Assembly: GCF_019038465.1 (NCBI RefSeq)
Contig: NZ_JAFKRH010000015.1
Span: 124,001-188,000, forward strand
DNA: 64,000 nt
Reading direction: 5' to 3'
Origin: Synechococcus sp. CCY 0621
GTDB lineage: Bacteria; Cyanobacteriota; Cyanobacteriia; PCC-6307; Cyanobiaceae
The notes beneath the pieces were generated by a model that was not told the origin of the DNA, searched no databases, and saw only the letters and a program-made list of their open reading frames with translations. How positions within the stretch are numbered: position 1 is the first letter of the stretch; every line of letters starts with the position of its first letter. The translations under genes and the position numbers were made by a program. Below, piece by piece: positions 54,182 to 62,856 of the stretch.

Positions 54182-54649
54182 TCAGGGCTTGCTGGGGGCC
54201 GCTGGAGCCGGCTCCTCGCACTGCACCGCCGCGGAGAGCGCCCTGCGGGCGGCAATCACGGCCAGGGCCTTGGGCTTCAGCTCATTGGCGGCCTGTTCAA
54301 GCGTCTGTGTCTTGTTGGCGGAGGCTGTGGCCACCTCCCCACGGAAGCCTTCAAGCACCTTGCGGAAGGCCTCCACCCGCAGTTTCTGCAGCTGGTTCTC
54401 CGAGGTCTGCAGGGCCGCGATCGACTGCTCCAGCTTCTGCTGGGCCGCCTTGGCTTCACCCACGGTGGAGGTGGGTGTCAGGGCGGCCACCTGCTCCAGG
54501 GCCTGATTCACCGTGGTCAGCTCGGTGCAGATCCTGGCTTCGGTCTTCTTGGTCTGCTGGGAAAGGTCGGCGCGCTGGCAACCGGCCGTCGCCAGACCCA
54601 GGCAGAGGGCGGCAGCAAGGGGAAGGTGCCTGTGGGCAGCAAGGTTCAT
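54182..54649 (-). CDS. Putative lipoprotein with coiled-coil body
   Basis: The 155-residue ORF has a lipobox LATAGC around residue 23. The body is a long helix with ALEQVAALTPTSTVGEAKAA and KLEQSIAALQTSENQLQKL, probably coiled coil. No domain is recognised. ATG 54649 was chosen over an upstream frame start because it gives a normal lipoprotein signal. Likely envelope anchored. Confidence 0.65.
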   Translation of the reverse strand: MNLAAHRHLPLAAALCLGLATAGCQRADLSQQTKKTEARICTELTTVNQALEQVAALTPTSTVGEAKAAQQKLEQSIAALQTSENQLQKLRVEAFRKVLEGFRGEVATASANKTQTLEQAANELKPKALAVIAARRALSAAVQCEEPAPAAPSKP

Positions 54650-54709
54650 GGCGTCAAAAGCGTCCACCATGAACCTAATTCGGCCCTCGCCACCCCGCCG
54701 TCTGGGCGT

Positions 54710-55861
54710 TCAGCCGGCCAGGGCCGCCGCCGCCGCCGCCACGCCAGCTCCGGTGGGCACCTTGGCCAGGCCCAGGTCCTGCAGGGTGGCCTCGATGGCC
54801 GCCACGGCGGTGAGCACGTCGCGGTCGCAGACGAAGCCCAGGTGGCCGATGCGGAACACCTTGCCCTTGAGGTGGTCCTGGCCGCCGGCCAGCAGGATGT
54901 CGAAACGCTCCTTGACGTGCTTGCGCAGGACCTCGGCATCGATGCCTTCCGGGGCCACCGCCGTGATCGCCGGGCTGCCATGGCCCTCGGCCGCGTAGAG
55001 CGGCAGGCCGATCGCCTTCATCGCCGCCTGGGTGGCGCGCCGATGGCGATCGTGGCGGGCGAAGATCGCCTGCAGGCCCTCCTTCTGCATCATCCCCAGG
55101 GCGGCCTCAAGGGCGAAGTAGAGATTGATCGCCGGAGTGAACGGGTTGCTGTCGTCGTCGGCGGCTTTGCGGTACTTGCCCAGATCCAGATAGAACTTGG
55201 GCAGATCGGAGCGCTCGTAGGCCGTCCAGGCCCGCTCGCTCATGGCCACGAAGCTCAGGCCGGGCGGCATCATGTAGCCCTTCTGGGAGCCGGAGCCCAC
55301 CACGTCCACGCCCCAGGCGTCCATGGGCACGTCGCAGGCCCCCAGGCTGGTGACGCAGTCGGCGATCGTGAGCGCCGTGCCGTGGGCTTTCACATGGCCG
55401 GCGATGGCCTGCAGGTCGTTGATCACCCCGGTGGAGGTTTCCGAGTGGGTGAGGATCACGCCCCGGATCTCCTTGGCGGTGTCGGCCTCAAGGGCGGCGC
55501 GGAAGGCCTCCGGATCGAGGGGCTGGCCCCATTCCGCCTTGATCACCTCGACGCGCAGCCCGTAGGCCTTCGCCACCTTCACCCAGCGTTCGCCGAACTT
55601 GCCGTTGTCGCCGCAGAGCACCTTGTCGCCGCGGCTGAGGGTGTTCACGATCGCCGCCTCCATCGCCGCGGTGCCGCTGCCGGTGAGCACCAGCACGTGG
55701 CCCTTGGTCTGGTGCAGCCACTGCAGCTGCTCGGTGGTACGCCGCACGATCTTCTGGAAATCGCCGCTGCGGTGGCCGATCGGATGGCGGGCCATGGCCT
55801 GCAGGACGGTCTCCGGCACCGGGGTGGGGCCGGGGATCATCAGAGTGAGCTTGTCCTGCAT
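54710..55861 (-). CDS. Class V aminotransferase (alanine/serine--glyoxylate type)
   Basis: The 383-residue PLP enzyme has the PLP Lys in GSGSQKGYMMPPGLSF, with the Asp in ALTIADCVTSLGA. It matches the cyanobacterial group annotated as soluble hydrogenase small subunit or alanine--glyoxylate aminotransferase. In photorespiration it could transaminate glyoxylate, but the true substrate is uncertain. ATG 55861 (MQDKLTLMIPGPTP) is the family start. Confidence 0.9.
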   Translation of the reverse strand: MQDKLTLMIPGPTPVPETVLQAMARHPIGHRSGDFQKIVRRTTEQLQWLHQTKGHVLVLTGSGTAAMEAAIVNTLSRGDKVLCGDNGKFGERWVKVAKAYGLRVEVIKAEWGQPLDPEAFRAALEADTAKEIRGVILTHSETSTGVINDLQAIAGHVKAHGTALTIADCVTSLGACDVPMDAWGVDVVGSGSQKGYMMPPGLSFVAMSERAWTAYERSDLPKFYLDLGKYRKAADDDSNPFTPAINLYFALEAALGMMQKEGLQAIFARHDRHRRATQAAMKAIGLPLYAAEGHGSPAITAVAPEGIDAEVLRKHVKERFDILLAGGQDHLKGKVFRIGHLGFVCDRDVLTAVAAIEATLQDLGLAKVPTGAGVAAAAAALAG

Positions 55862-55992
55862 GAGCGGTGGGGAATGAAGGAGCGCGGGCCCGGCGAAGGC
55901 AAGGCGATCGACCACCATAAAAAACAGCGTTCCCGCCGGCCATCGATTCCCTGCGCCCCCCCTCCGCGCCCCCGCGGGGATTCACCCTGCCG

Positions 55993-57075
55993 GTGTGGCT
56001 GGCGGCGGCGGCCCGCGCCGCCCTCGGGGCTTTGCAAGGGGAGCCCTTCAACGCCGCCGTGCCCCTGGAACTCCTGCAGCCGCAGGGGGTGGTAGCGATC
56101 CCGGTGCGGGCCGCCGCGCCGCTGGGGGATGGTCTGGCCCTGGGGGAGAGCTGCTGTGATCCGGGCGAGGGGCTGGACCTCACCCGTGGGCTGGTGGTCT
56201 GGGTGCTGGCCCGCTGGCTCCCCGGCGACGGGCCCTGGCTCCAGCTGGAGCCAGGCGAGGGGGTGGGGGTCCACGCGGCGACCGGGGAGGCCTGCCTCTC
56301 TGCCTATGCCCAGCAGCTGCTGGAGGCGAACCTGCGACCCCTGCTGCCGGCCGGCCGCCGACTGGGGCTCACCCTGGTGCTCCCCGACGGCCGCCGTCTG
56401 GCGGAGCGCACCAGCAATGCGGCTTTCGGGGTGGTGGAGGGGCTGGCCCTGATCGGCACCCAGGCCGAGGTGCAGGCGGGCGCCGATCCGGACCAGCTCA
56501 GCCGCACCCTGGCCGAGCTGGCCGGGCGGGTGGCCGCGCCGGGATTCGACGGCGACCTGGTGCTGGTGATCGGCGAGAACGGTCTCGATCTGGCCCCGCG
56601 GCTGGGACTGCCGCCGCAGCTGCTGCTCAAGGCGGGCAACTGGCTCGGGCCGGTGCTGGTGGCGGCCGCCGAAGCGGGGGTGCAACGGCTGCTGCTGTTC
56701 GGCTACCAGGGCAAGCTGATCAAGCTGGCCGGCGGCATCTTCCACACCCACCACCACCTGGCCGATGGCCGCGCCGAGGTGCTCACCGCCCTGGCCGCCC
56801 TGGAGGGGGCCACCGGATCCACGCTCGAAGCCCTGCATGGGGCCGCCACGGTGGAGGCCGCCCTGGCTGGCCTGGAGCAGCACGATCCCGACCTGGCCGC
56901 GCGCCTGCGGGCGCGCATCGCCGCCAGCATCGAAAGTCGTTGCCAGGCCTACCTGGCCAGCCATGGCGCCCCGCCGGTCGCGGTGGGGGCTGCCCTGTTC
57001 GACCGCGGCCGCCAGGTGAGGGTCTGCGGTCCGGTGGGGGTGGAGCTGATGGAGCGTTTCAGGGGCGCGACCTAG
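55993..57075 (+). CDS. cbiD: Cobalt-precorrin-5B methyltransferase CbiD
   Basis: CbiD methylates C1 of cobalt-precorrin-5B in the anaerobic cobalamin pathway. The protein has [36 protein letters not shown] and [20 protein letters not shown]. The called GTG 55993 leaves off the family start, because the upstream codons in frame ([11 protein letters not shown]) are part of CbiD. The only open codons upstream that could start are CTG 55951 or ATC 55942. The true start is therefore probably near 55942-55951, with a non-standard codon. Confidence 0.9.
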   Translation: MWLAAAARAALGALQGEPFNAAVPLELLQPQGVVAIPVRAAAPLGDGLALGESCCDPGEGLDLTRGLVVWVLARWLPGDGPWLQLEPGEGVGVHAATGEACLSAYAQQLLEANLRPLLPAGRRLGLTLVLPDGRRLAERTSNAAFGVVEGLALIGTQAEVQAGADPDQLSRTLAELAGRVAAPGFDGDLVLVIGENGLDLAPRLGLPPQLLLKAGNWLGPVLVAAAEAGVQRLLLFGYQGKLIKLAGGIFHTHHHLADGRAEVLTALAALEGATGSTLEALHGAATVEAALAGLEQHDPDLAARLRARIAASIESRCQAYLASHGAPPVAVGAALFDRGRQVRVCGPVGVELMERFRGAT

Positions 57076-57122
57076 GGTGCAGGCACCGATACCGGGCCCT
57101 GGCCCTGCCCGCCTTCGAGCCG

Positions 57123-58742
57123 ATGTCCCAAACGCCGCAGACCGCTCCATCGGGTTCGGATCGGGACCATGCCAGCGGTTCCAGCCGTCCCCCGGCCATC
57201 GTCATCCTGGATTTCGGTTCCCAGTACTCCGAGTTGATTGCCCGCCGGGTGCGGGAAACGGAGGTGTTCTCCCTGGTGATGGGCTACGCCACCACCGCCG
57301 CGGAACTCAAGGCCCTGGCTCCGAAAGGGATCATCCTCAGCGGGGGGCCGAGCTCTGTGTACGAAGAGGGTGCGCCCTCCTGCGACCCGGGCCTCTGGGA
57401 GCTGGGTATCCCTGTGTTGGGGGTCTGCTACGGCATGCAGCTGATGGTGCAGCAACTGGGCGGATCGGTGGTCGCGGCCGGCCGGGCTGAATACGGCAAG
57501 GCGCCGCTCCATGTCGACGACCCGGTCGATCTGCTCACCAACGTCGCCAGTGGCTCGACGATGTGGATGAGCCATGGTGATTCGGTGGAGGCGCTGCCGG
57601 ACGGCTTCGTGCGCCTCGCCCACACCGACAACACCCCCGAGGCTGCGGTGGCCGACCATGCCCGCCGCCTGTACGGGGTGCAGTTCCATCCCGAGGTGGT
57701 GCATTCCACCTGCGGCATGGTGATGATCCGCAACTTCGTTTATCACATCTGCGGCTGCATCCCCGACTGGACCACGGCCGCCTTCATCGACGAGGCCATC
57801 GGCGAGGTGCGCGCCCAGGTGGGCGAGAAGCGGGTGCTGCTGGCCCTCTCGGGCGGGGTCGATTCCTCCACCCTGGCCTTCCTGCTGCACCAGGCAATCG
57901 GTGATCGCCTCACCTGCATGTTCATCGACCAGGGCTTCATGCGCAAAGGCGAGCCGGAGTTCCTGATGGAGTTCTTCGATCACCAGTTCCACATCAACGT
58001 GGAATACATCAATGCCCGTGAACGCTTCATCTCCAAGCTCGCCGGCATCACCGACCCGGAAGAGAAGCGCAAAATCATCGGCACCGAGTTCATCCGGGTG
58101 TTCGAGGAGGAAAGCCGCCGCCTCGGCCCCTTCGACTATCTGGCCCAGGGCACGCTGTATCCGGATGTGATCGAATCGGCCGGCACCAACGTCGACCCCA
58201 AGACCGGCGAACGGGTGGCGGTGAAGATCAAGAGCCACCACAACGTGGGCGGCCTGCCCAAGGATCTGCAGTTCAAGCTGGTGGAACCGCTGCGCCGCCT
58301 GTTCAAGGATGAGGTGCGCAAGGTGGGCCGCAGCCTGGGGCTGCCCCAGGAGATCGTCGGGCGCCACCCGTTCCCGGGCCCCGGCCTGGCGATCCGCATC
58401 CTGGGGGAGGTCACCGACGACAAGCTCGACATCCTGCGGGACGCCGATCTGATCGTGCGCGAGGAGGTGCGAGACGCCGGCCTTTACGACGAGATCTGGC
58501 AAGCCTTCGCCGTGCTGCTGCCGGTGCGCAGCGTCGGGGTGATGGGTGACAAGCGCACCTACGCCTATCCGATCGTGCTGCGCTGCGTTTCCTCCGAGGA
58601 CGGCATGACCGCCGACTGGTCGCGCCTGCCCTACGACCTGCTGGAGCTGATCTCCAACCGCATCGTCAACGAGGTGCGGGGGGTGAACCGGGTGGTGCTC
58701 GACATCACCAGCAAGCCCCCCGGCACGATCGAGTGGGAGTAG
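57123..58742 (+). CDS. guaA: GMP synthase (glutamine-hydrolysing)
   Basis: GuaA converts XMP to GMP. The 539-residue protein has an N-terminal glutaminase domain with Cys in [12 protein letters not shown] and the His-Glu pair in VQFHPEV. The ATP-binding P-loop [13 protein letters not shown] and the C-terminal dimerisation domain with [18 protein letters not shown] follow. ATG 57123 is typical. A cyanobacterial N-terminal extension of about 24 residues is Ser/Gln-rich. It follows cbiD by 47 bases. Confidence 0.95.
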   Translation: MSQTPQTAPSGSDRDHASGSSRPPAIVILDFGSQYSELIARRVRETEVFSLVMGYATTAAELKALAPKGIILSGGPSSVYEEGAPSCDPGLWELGIPVLGVCYGMQLMVQQLGGSVVAAGRAEYGKAPLHVDDPVDLLTNVASGSTMWMSHGDSVEALPDGFVRLAHTDNTPEAAVADHARRLYGVQFHPEVVHSTCGMVMIRNFVYHICGCIPDWTTAAFIDEAIGEVRAQVGEKRVLLALSGGVDSSTLAFLLHQAIGDRLTCMFIDQGFMRKGEPEFLMEFFDHQFHINVEYINARERFISKLAGITDPEEKRKIIGTEFIRVFEEESRRLGPFDYLAQGTLYPDVIESAGTNVDPKTGERVAVKIKSHHNVGGLPKDLQFKLVEPLRRLFKDEVRKVGRSLGLPQEIVGRHPFPGPGLAIRILGEVTDDKLDILRDADLIVREEVRDAGLYDEIWQAFAVLLPVRSVGVMGDKRTYAYPIVLRCVSSEDGMTADWSRLPYDLLELISNRIVNEVRGVNRVVLDITSKPPGTIEWE

Positions 58743-58805
58743 GCGGGTCCCCAGGCTGGCCCCAGGGGGCCAACTTCGATAACGTCGGCGCCCGGCCTTT
58801 GCTCC

Positions 58806-59447
58806 GTGCCTTCCGTCTCCCCCGTCGTCGCTGGCAGCCCTGCCGGGGCTGAGCACGACCCCCAGCTGCACCGCCGTCTGCAGCAGGACAGCATCCTGCT
58901 GGCCGGCAAGACCGTTTTCCTCAATCCCTTCCTTTACTGGCGTCGGTTCGATGCCAACACCGACCGCTGGCTGCGGGAGCCCGGCCAGCTGCCGGAGGAG
59001 CAGATCCTCAGCAACCGCCTGCGCTTCTATCCCGAACTCGACTGGGAGGGGCTGGATCCTGCTGACCTGGCGGTGAAGGAGGGGGCGGTGGAGATGTTTC
59101 TCAAGAGCCTGGAGCTGATCAGCACCTTCAACCCCGACCTCAGCGCCGGCCACCTGCTGGAGGTGGAGCGCAAGATGGCCGTCACCAAGAAGAAGGCCTT
59201 CGAGCGCTGGGTGGCACGGGCCCTCGACCGGCGCGGCAAGGAAAGCCTGCGGGAGCGGCGCCGCTTCGACCGTGACCGCCTGCTGCGGGGCTGGATGGAG
59301 TGGCTCTCCCTCGAGGGCACCCGCCAGGCGCTGCTGCCCTTCAGCGTCCTGCTGGTGCTGGCCGTCGCCGGTGGCTGGTGGCTCGGCAGCACCCGCTTCT
59401 GCAGCCAGGTGATCGTCGATCCCGGGGTGCAGCGTCCCGCACCCTGA
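58806..59447 (+). CDS. Cyanobacterial protein with C-terminal helix, unknown
   Basis: The 213-residue protein is mainly helical. It contains AGKTVFLNPFLYWRRFDANT, EGAVEMFLKSLELISTFN and a basic stretch RRGKESLRERRRF. One transmembrane helix ends the protein (LLPFSVLLVLAVAGGWWLG). Similar proteins follow guaA in picocyanobacteria. No enzyme motif is seen. The start is GTG 58806. Confidence 0.65.
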   Translation: MPSVSPVVAGSPAGAEHDPQLHRRLQQDSILLAGKTVFLNPFLYWRRFDANTDRWLREPGQLPEEQILSNRLRFYPELDWEGLDPADLAVKEGAVEMFLKSLELISTFNPDLSAGHLLEVERKMAVTKKKAFERWVARALDRRGKESLRERRRFDRDRLLRGWMEWLSLEGTRQALLPFSVLLVLAVAGGWWLGSTRFCSQVIVDPGVQRPAP

Positions 59448-59499
59448 AGCGAGCCGTTCGGCACGTCAGACTGACAGGGCTGGTCCCGTTGGCGACGTC

Positions 59500-59910
59500 A
59501 TGGCTGCCGATCCTCTCGATTCCCTGCGTCTGGCCCTGATGCAGGACGTGCTGCCGTTGGGATTGGCGGTGGTGGAGCGGGCCCGTAAGGGGGGACCGGC
59601 CGAAGTGCTTGCCGCCTTCAACGGCACCAGTGCCGATCCCCTCGCCCAGCTGCGCCAGGAGGGTGAACCCGCGGCCAGCCAGGTGCGGGAGAACCTCGAC
59701 CGCTTCCAGCCCGGTCTGGGCAACCCGGTGATGAAGGTGGAGGTGCGCGACGTCGCCGCCGAGGACGCCCAGGTCGTCAGCGGGCCCGAGGCGGCCCCTC
59801 CCGCCTGGGACATCCCAGCCCCGCCCACCCCCGCCGACCCGGCCGAACTGCTGGCCGCCCTGGGGCGCATCGAGGAGCGGCTGGCCCTGCTCCAGAGCCG
59901 GATCGCCTGA
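59500..59910 (+). CDS. Small hypothetical protein upstream of PBP2
   Basis: The 136-residue ORF has a helical N-terminus (DPLDSLRLALMQDVLPLGLA), a Pro/Ala-rich middle and a final helix ELLAALGRIEERLALLQSRI. The TGA stop overlaps the ATG of mrdA by one base. The role is unknown, but the tight coupling suggests cell-envelope work. Confidence 0.6.
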   Translation: MAADPLDSLRLALMQDVLPLGLAVVERARKGGPAEVLAAFNGTSADPLAQLRQEGEPAASQVRENLDRFQPGLGNPVMKVEVRDVAAEDAQVVSGPEAAPPAWDIPAPPTPADPAELLAALGRIEERLALLQSRIA

Positions 59911-61691
59911 TGGTCCGCGCTGTCGGCGGCGGGGTCGGCCCTTCCACCACCCGCCACACCGGGACGGGGCACCAGGCCGCCCTCCTGCTCTCGGTCATGC
60001 TGCTGATCCTGGCGGCGATCCTCGGCCGGCTGGCCTGGCTGCAGCTGCTGCATGGGGCTGAGAACCGGGCCATGGCCGACGAGAACCGGATCCGGCTGCT
60101 GCCGCGCAACCCCGTGCGGGGGCGCCTGCTGGATCGCAAGGGCCGGGTGCTGGCCACCAATCGCCTCACCTACAACCTGTACCTTCAGCCCCTCCAGGTC
60201 GACGACCGCCGCTGGCCCGAGCTGCGCGACCGGCTCGCTGGCCTGCTGGGGATCCCCGCCGACCGGCTGGAGGCCCAGCGCCGGAGCGGCGCCAACGCCG
60301 AGGGCTTCCGCATCCCGCTGGCGCTCTCGCTCACGCCCGTGCAGGTGCTGCGCTTCCGGGAGCAGGCCGGCCGCCTGCAGGGGGCGGAGGTGTCCGAGGA
60401 CGTGCTGCGGGCCTACCCCGACGGCAGCCTGGGGGCCCATGTGATGGGCTACACCAGCAGCATCACCGAGGAGGAGTACGCCGCCCTCAAGGATCACGGC
60501 TACCGCATCAGCGACCGCATCGGCCGCAGCGGGCTGGAGAAGGTCTACGAAACCCACCTGCGTGGCGAGTGGGGCGGACAGCAGCTGGAGGTGAATGCCG
60601 AGGGCCAGGTGCAGCGCGTGCTGGGGGACAAGCCCGCCAAGGCCGGCAAGGATCTGCGCCTCACCCTCGATCTCGACCTGCAGCGGGCCGCCGAGAAGGC
60701 CCTCGACGGGGTGCGCAAGGGGGCGATCGTGGCGATGGACCCCCAGACCGGGGCCGTGCGGGCCATGGCCAGCCGGCCCAACTTCGATCCCAACATCTTC
60801 TCCGACGGCCCCACCACCGCCCAGTGGAACAGCCTCAACCGGCCGGAGGCGCCGATGCTGAACCGGGCCTTCCAGGGCTTCCCTCCGGCCAGCACCTTCA
60901 AGATCGTCACCACCATCGCCGGCATCGAGTCCGGCAAGCTCAACGAGAACTCCACCGTGCCGACGGTGGGCTCCTTCTGCTACTACGGCCAGTGCTACGC
61001 CGACCATGGCTCCTTCGGCAGCATCGGCTTCCCCTTCGCCCTCGGGGTGAGCAGCAACAGCTTCTTCTACAAGGTGGGGCTGATGGTCGGTCCGGACGAG
61101 CTGTTCAAGGCCGCCCGCCGCCTGGGCTACGGCAGCCGCACCGGCAGTGAGCTGGCGGCCGAGGAATCCCCTGGACTGCTGGGGGATCCGGCCTGGAAGA
61201 AGGAGGTGCTGGGCGAACCCTGGACCCCGGTCGATACGATCACCTCCTCCATCGGCCAGGGCGCGGTGACCGTCACCCCGCTGCAGATGGCCCGCCTCTA
61301 CGCGGCCGTGGCCAATGGCGGCTGGCTGGTGACGCCCCACCTGGTGGAGCGCGACTACCCCCGCAAGTGGCTGGGGCTAAAGCCGGCCACCCTGCGGGTG
61401 CTGCATGCCGGCCTGCGCCAGGCGGTCACCACCGGCACGGCCACCATCCTCAACGACCCCAGCCTGCCGCCGGTGGCCGGCAAGACCGGCACCGCCGAGG
61501 ACCCCCCCCGTCCCGACCACGCCTGGTTCGGCGGCTATGCCCCGGCCACCGCCAAGCCCACCCTGGTGATCGTCGCCTTCGGCGAGAACTCCGGTGGGTA
61601 CGGCGGCACTGTGGCGGCGCCGATGGTGAAGGCGCTGATGACCGTCTGGTTCCGGGGGGTGAAGCCGCCGGCGCCGCTCAAGGCGGGCTGA
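59910..61691 (+). CDS. mrdA: Penicillin-binding protein 2 (transpeptidase)
   Basis: PBP2 cross-links peptidoglycan during cell elongation. The 593-residue protein has one N-terminal transmembrane helix (about 23-47), a dimerisation domain with RGRLLDRKGRVLATN, and the transpeptidase motifs. These are SxxK in PASTFKIVTT, SxN in SSNSFFYKVG and KTG in GKTGTAEDPPRPD. It is a class B PBP without the transglycosylase domain. The SxxK Ser is intact. Confidence 0.94.
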   Translation: MVRAVGGGVGPSTTRHTGTGHQAALLLSVMLLILAAILGRLAWLQLLHGAENRAMADENRIRLLPRNPVRGRLLDRKGRVLATNRLTYNLYLQPLQVDDRRWPELRDRLAGLLGIPADRLEAQRRSGANAEGFRIPLALSLTPVQVLRFREQAGRLQGAEVSEDVLRAYPDGSLGAHVMGYTSSITEEEYAALKDHGYRISDRIGRSGLEKVYETHLRGEWGGQQLEVNAEGQVQRVLGDKPAKAGKDLRLTLDLDLQRAAEKALDGVRKGAIVAMDPQTGAVRAMASRPNFDPNIFSDGPTTAQWNSLNRPEAPMLNRAFQGFPPASTFKIVTTIAGIESGKLNENSTVPTVGSFCYYGQCYADHGSFGSIGFPFALGVSSNSFFYKVGLMVGPDELFKAARRLGYGSRTGSELAAEESPGLLGDPAWKKEVLGEPWTPVDTITSSIGQGAVTVTPLQMARLYAAVANGGWLVTPHLVERDYPRKWLGLKPATLRVLHAGLRQAVTTGTATILNDPSLPPVAGKTGTAEDPPRPDHAWFGGYAPATAKPTLVIVAFGENSGGYGGTVAAPMVKALMTVWFRGVKPPAPLKAG

Positions 61692-61709
61692 TCGGCTTCT
61701 GGTGCAGCT

Positions 61710-62846
61710 TTAGGCGACCTGCTGCAGCCGGCCCCGGTTGAGCACCTGGCGGTAGTAGCCCTGGAGCTGGGCGGTGGCGCTGGGCCAGCCCCAGCGTTCG
61801 GCCTCTTCGCGGGCGGCCAGGCGCAGCTGGCGGCGGGCGGCCGGGTCGCCCAGCAGCCGTTCGACGGCCGTCGGCAGGCTGGCGGGCTGGTCGGGGTCGT
61901 ACAGGCAGCCGTTGACGCCATCACTGACGATGTCGGGGATGCCGCCCCGGTTGGCCCCCACCACCGGACAGCCGGCGGCCATGGCCTCGAGCAGCACCAG
62001 GCCGAGGGTTTCCGTGCTGGAGGGGAACAGGAAGGCATCACCGCTGGCATAGGCCGAGGCCAGCTCTTCGCCGGCCAGGTAGCCCACGAAGGTGGTGGCG
62101 GTGCCCTCGAAATGGCGCTCCAGCTGCTGGCGGTGGGGACCGTCCCCCACCAGGGCCAGGCGGGTCTGGGGCATCGCTTCCAGCACCGGCCGGATCCGGT
62201 CGATCTGCTTCTCCGCCGAGAGCCGGCCGATGTACAGCAGCAGGTGGCCGGTGTCGTCATGGCCGCCGTGCAGCCGCTGGCGCATGGCGGCGGAGGCCAG
62301 TTCGGGGCGGAACAGGTCGGTGTCCACGCCGCGCTGCCAGAGGGCCGTGTGCTGGATGCCCCGGGAGGCCAGCTCCTCCACCATGGCGGTGGAAGTGCAG
62401 AGATTGAGCTGGGCCTGGTTGTGGGCGGCCTTGAGCAGTTCCCACAACAGGGGCTCCAGCATCCCCATGCCGTAGTGCTCCAGGTACTTGGGCAGGTGGG
62501 TGTGGTAGCTGGCCACCAGCGGCAGGCCGCGGCTGCGGGCCAGCCAGATGCCCCCCAGGCCGAGCACGGCGGGGTTGACCACGTGGACCAGATCGGGACC
62601 GAAGCGATCCAGGGCTTCGGAGACCGCCGGCCGCGGCAGGGCCAGTTTCAGCTCGGGGTAGAGGGGCAGCGGCAGCGCCGGCACCCCCACCACCCGGGCG
62701 CCCATGTAGGTGTCGGGAGCCCCCTCGGGGCAGAAGATCAGCACCTCATCGCCGGCCGCCACCAGTTGCTGCACCGTCTTGGTGAGCCGCGTGACGATGC
62801 CATCCACCTTCGGAAGGAAGGTTTCCGTGAAAAAGGCGATCTTCAC
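61710..62846 (-). CDS. sqdX: Sulfoquinovosyltransferase SqdX
   Basis: SqdX moves sulfoquinovose from the UDP sugar to diacylglycerol, making the sulfolipid SQDG of thylakoids. The 378-residue GT4 protein has KIAFFTETFLPKVDGIVTRL at the start, LLLYIGRLSAEKQIDRIRPV and the E-x7-E-like SSTETLGLVLLEAMAAGCPV. The start at GTG 62846 fits the family N-terminus. It is 10 bases downstream of sqdB, the usual order. It is convergent with mrdA. Confidence 0.93.
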   Translation of the reverse strand: MKIAFFTETFLPKVDGIVTRLTKTVQQLVAAGDEVLIFCPEGAPDTYMGARVVGVPALPLPLYPELKLALPRPAVSEALDRFGPDLVHVVNPAVLGLGGIWLARSRGLPLVASYHTHLPKYLEHYGMGMLEPLLWELLKAAHNQAQLNLCTSTAMVEELASRGIQHTALWQRGVDTDLFRPELASAAMRQRLHGGHDDTGHLLLYIGRLSAEKQIDRIRPVLEAMPQTRLALVGDGPHRQQLERHFEGTATTFVGYLAGEELASAYASGDAFLFPSSTETLGLVLLEAMAAGCPVVGANRGGIPDIVSDGVNGCLYDPDQPASLPTAVERLLGDPAARRQLRLAAREEAERWGWPSATAQLQGYYRQVLNRGRLQQVA

Positions 62847-62856
62847 AGGCGGGTGA

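Noticed and set aside
57072-59153. Very long - strand open frame opposite guaA
   Set aside because: Shadow of guaA and its neighbour; composition and residues are not protein-like.
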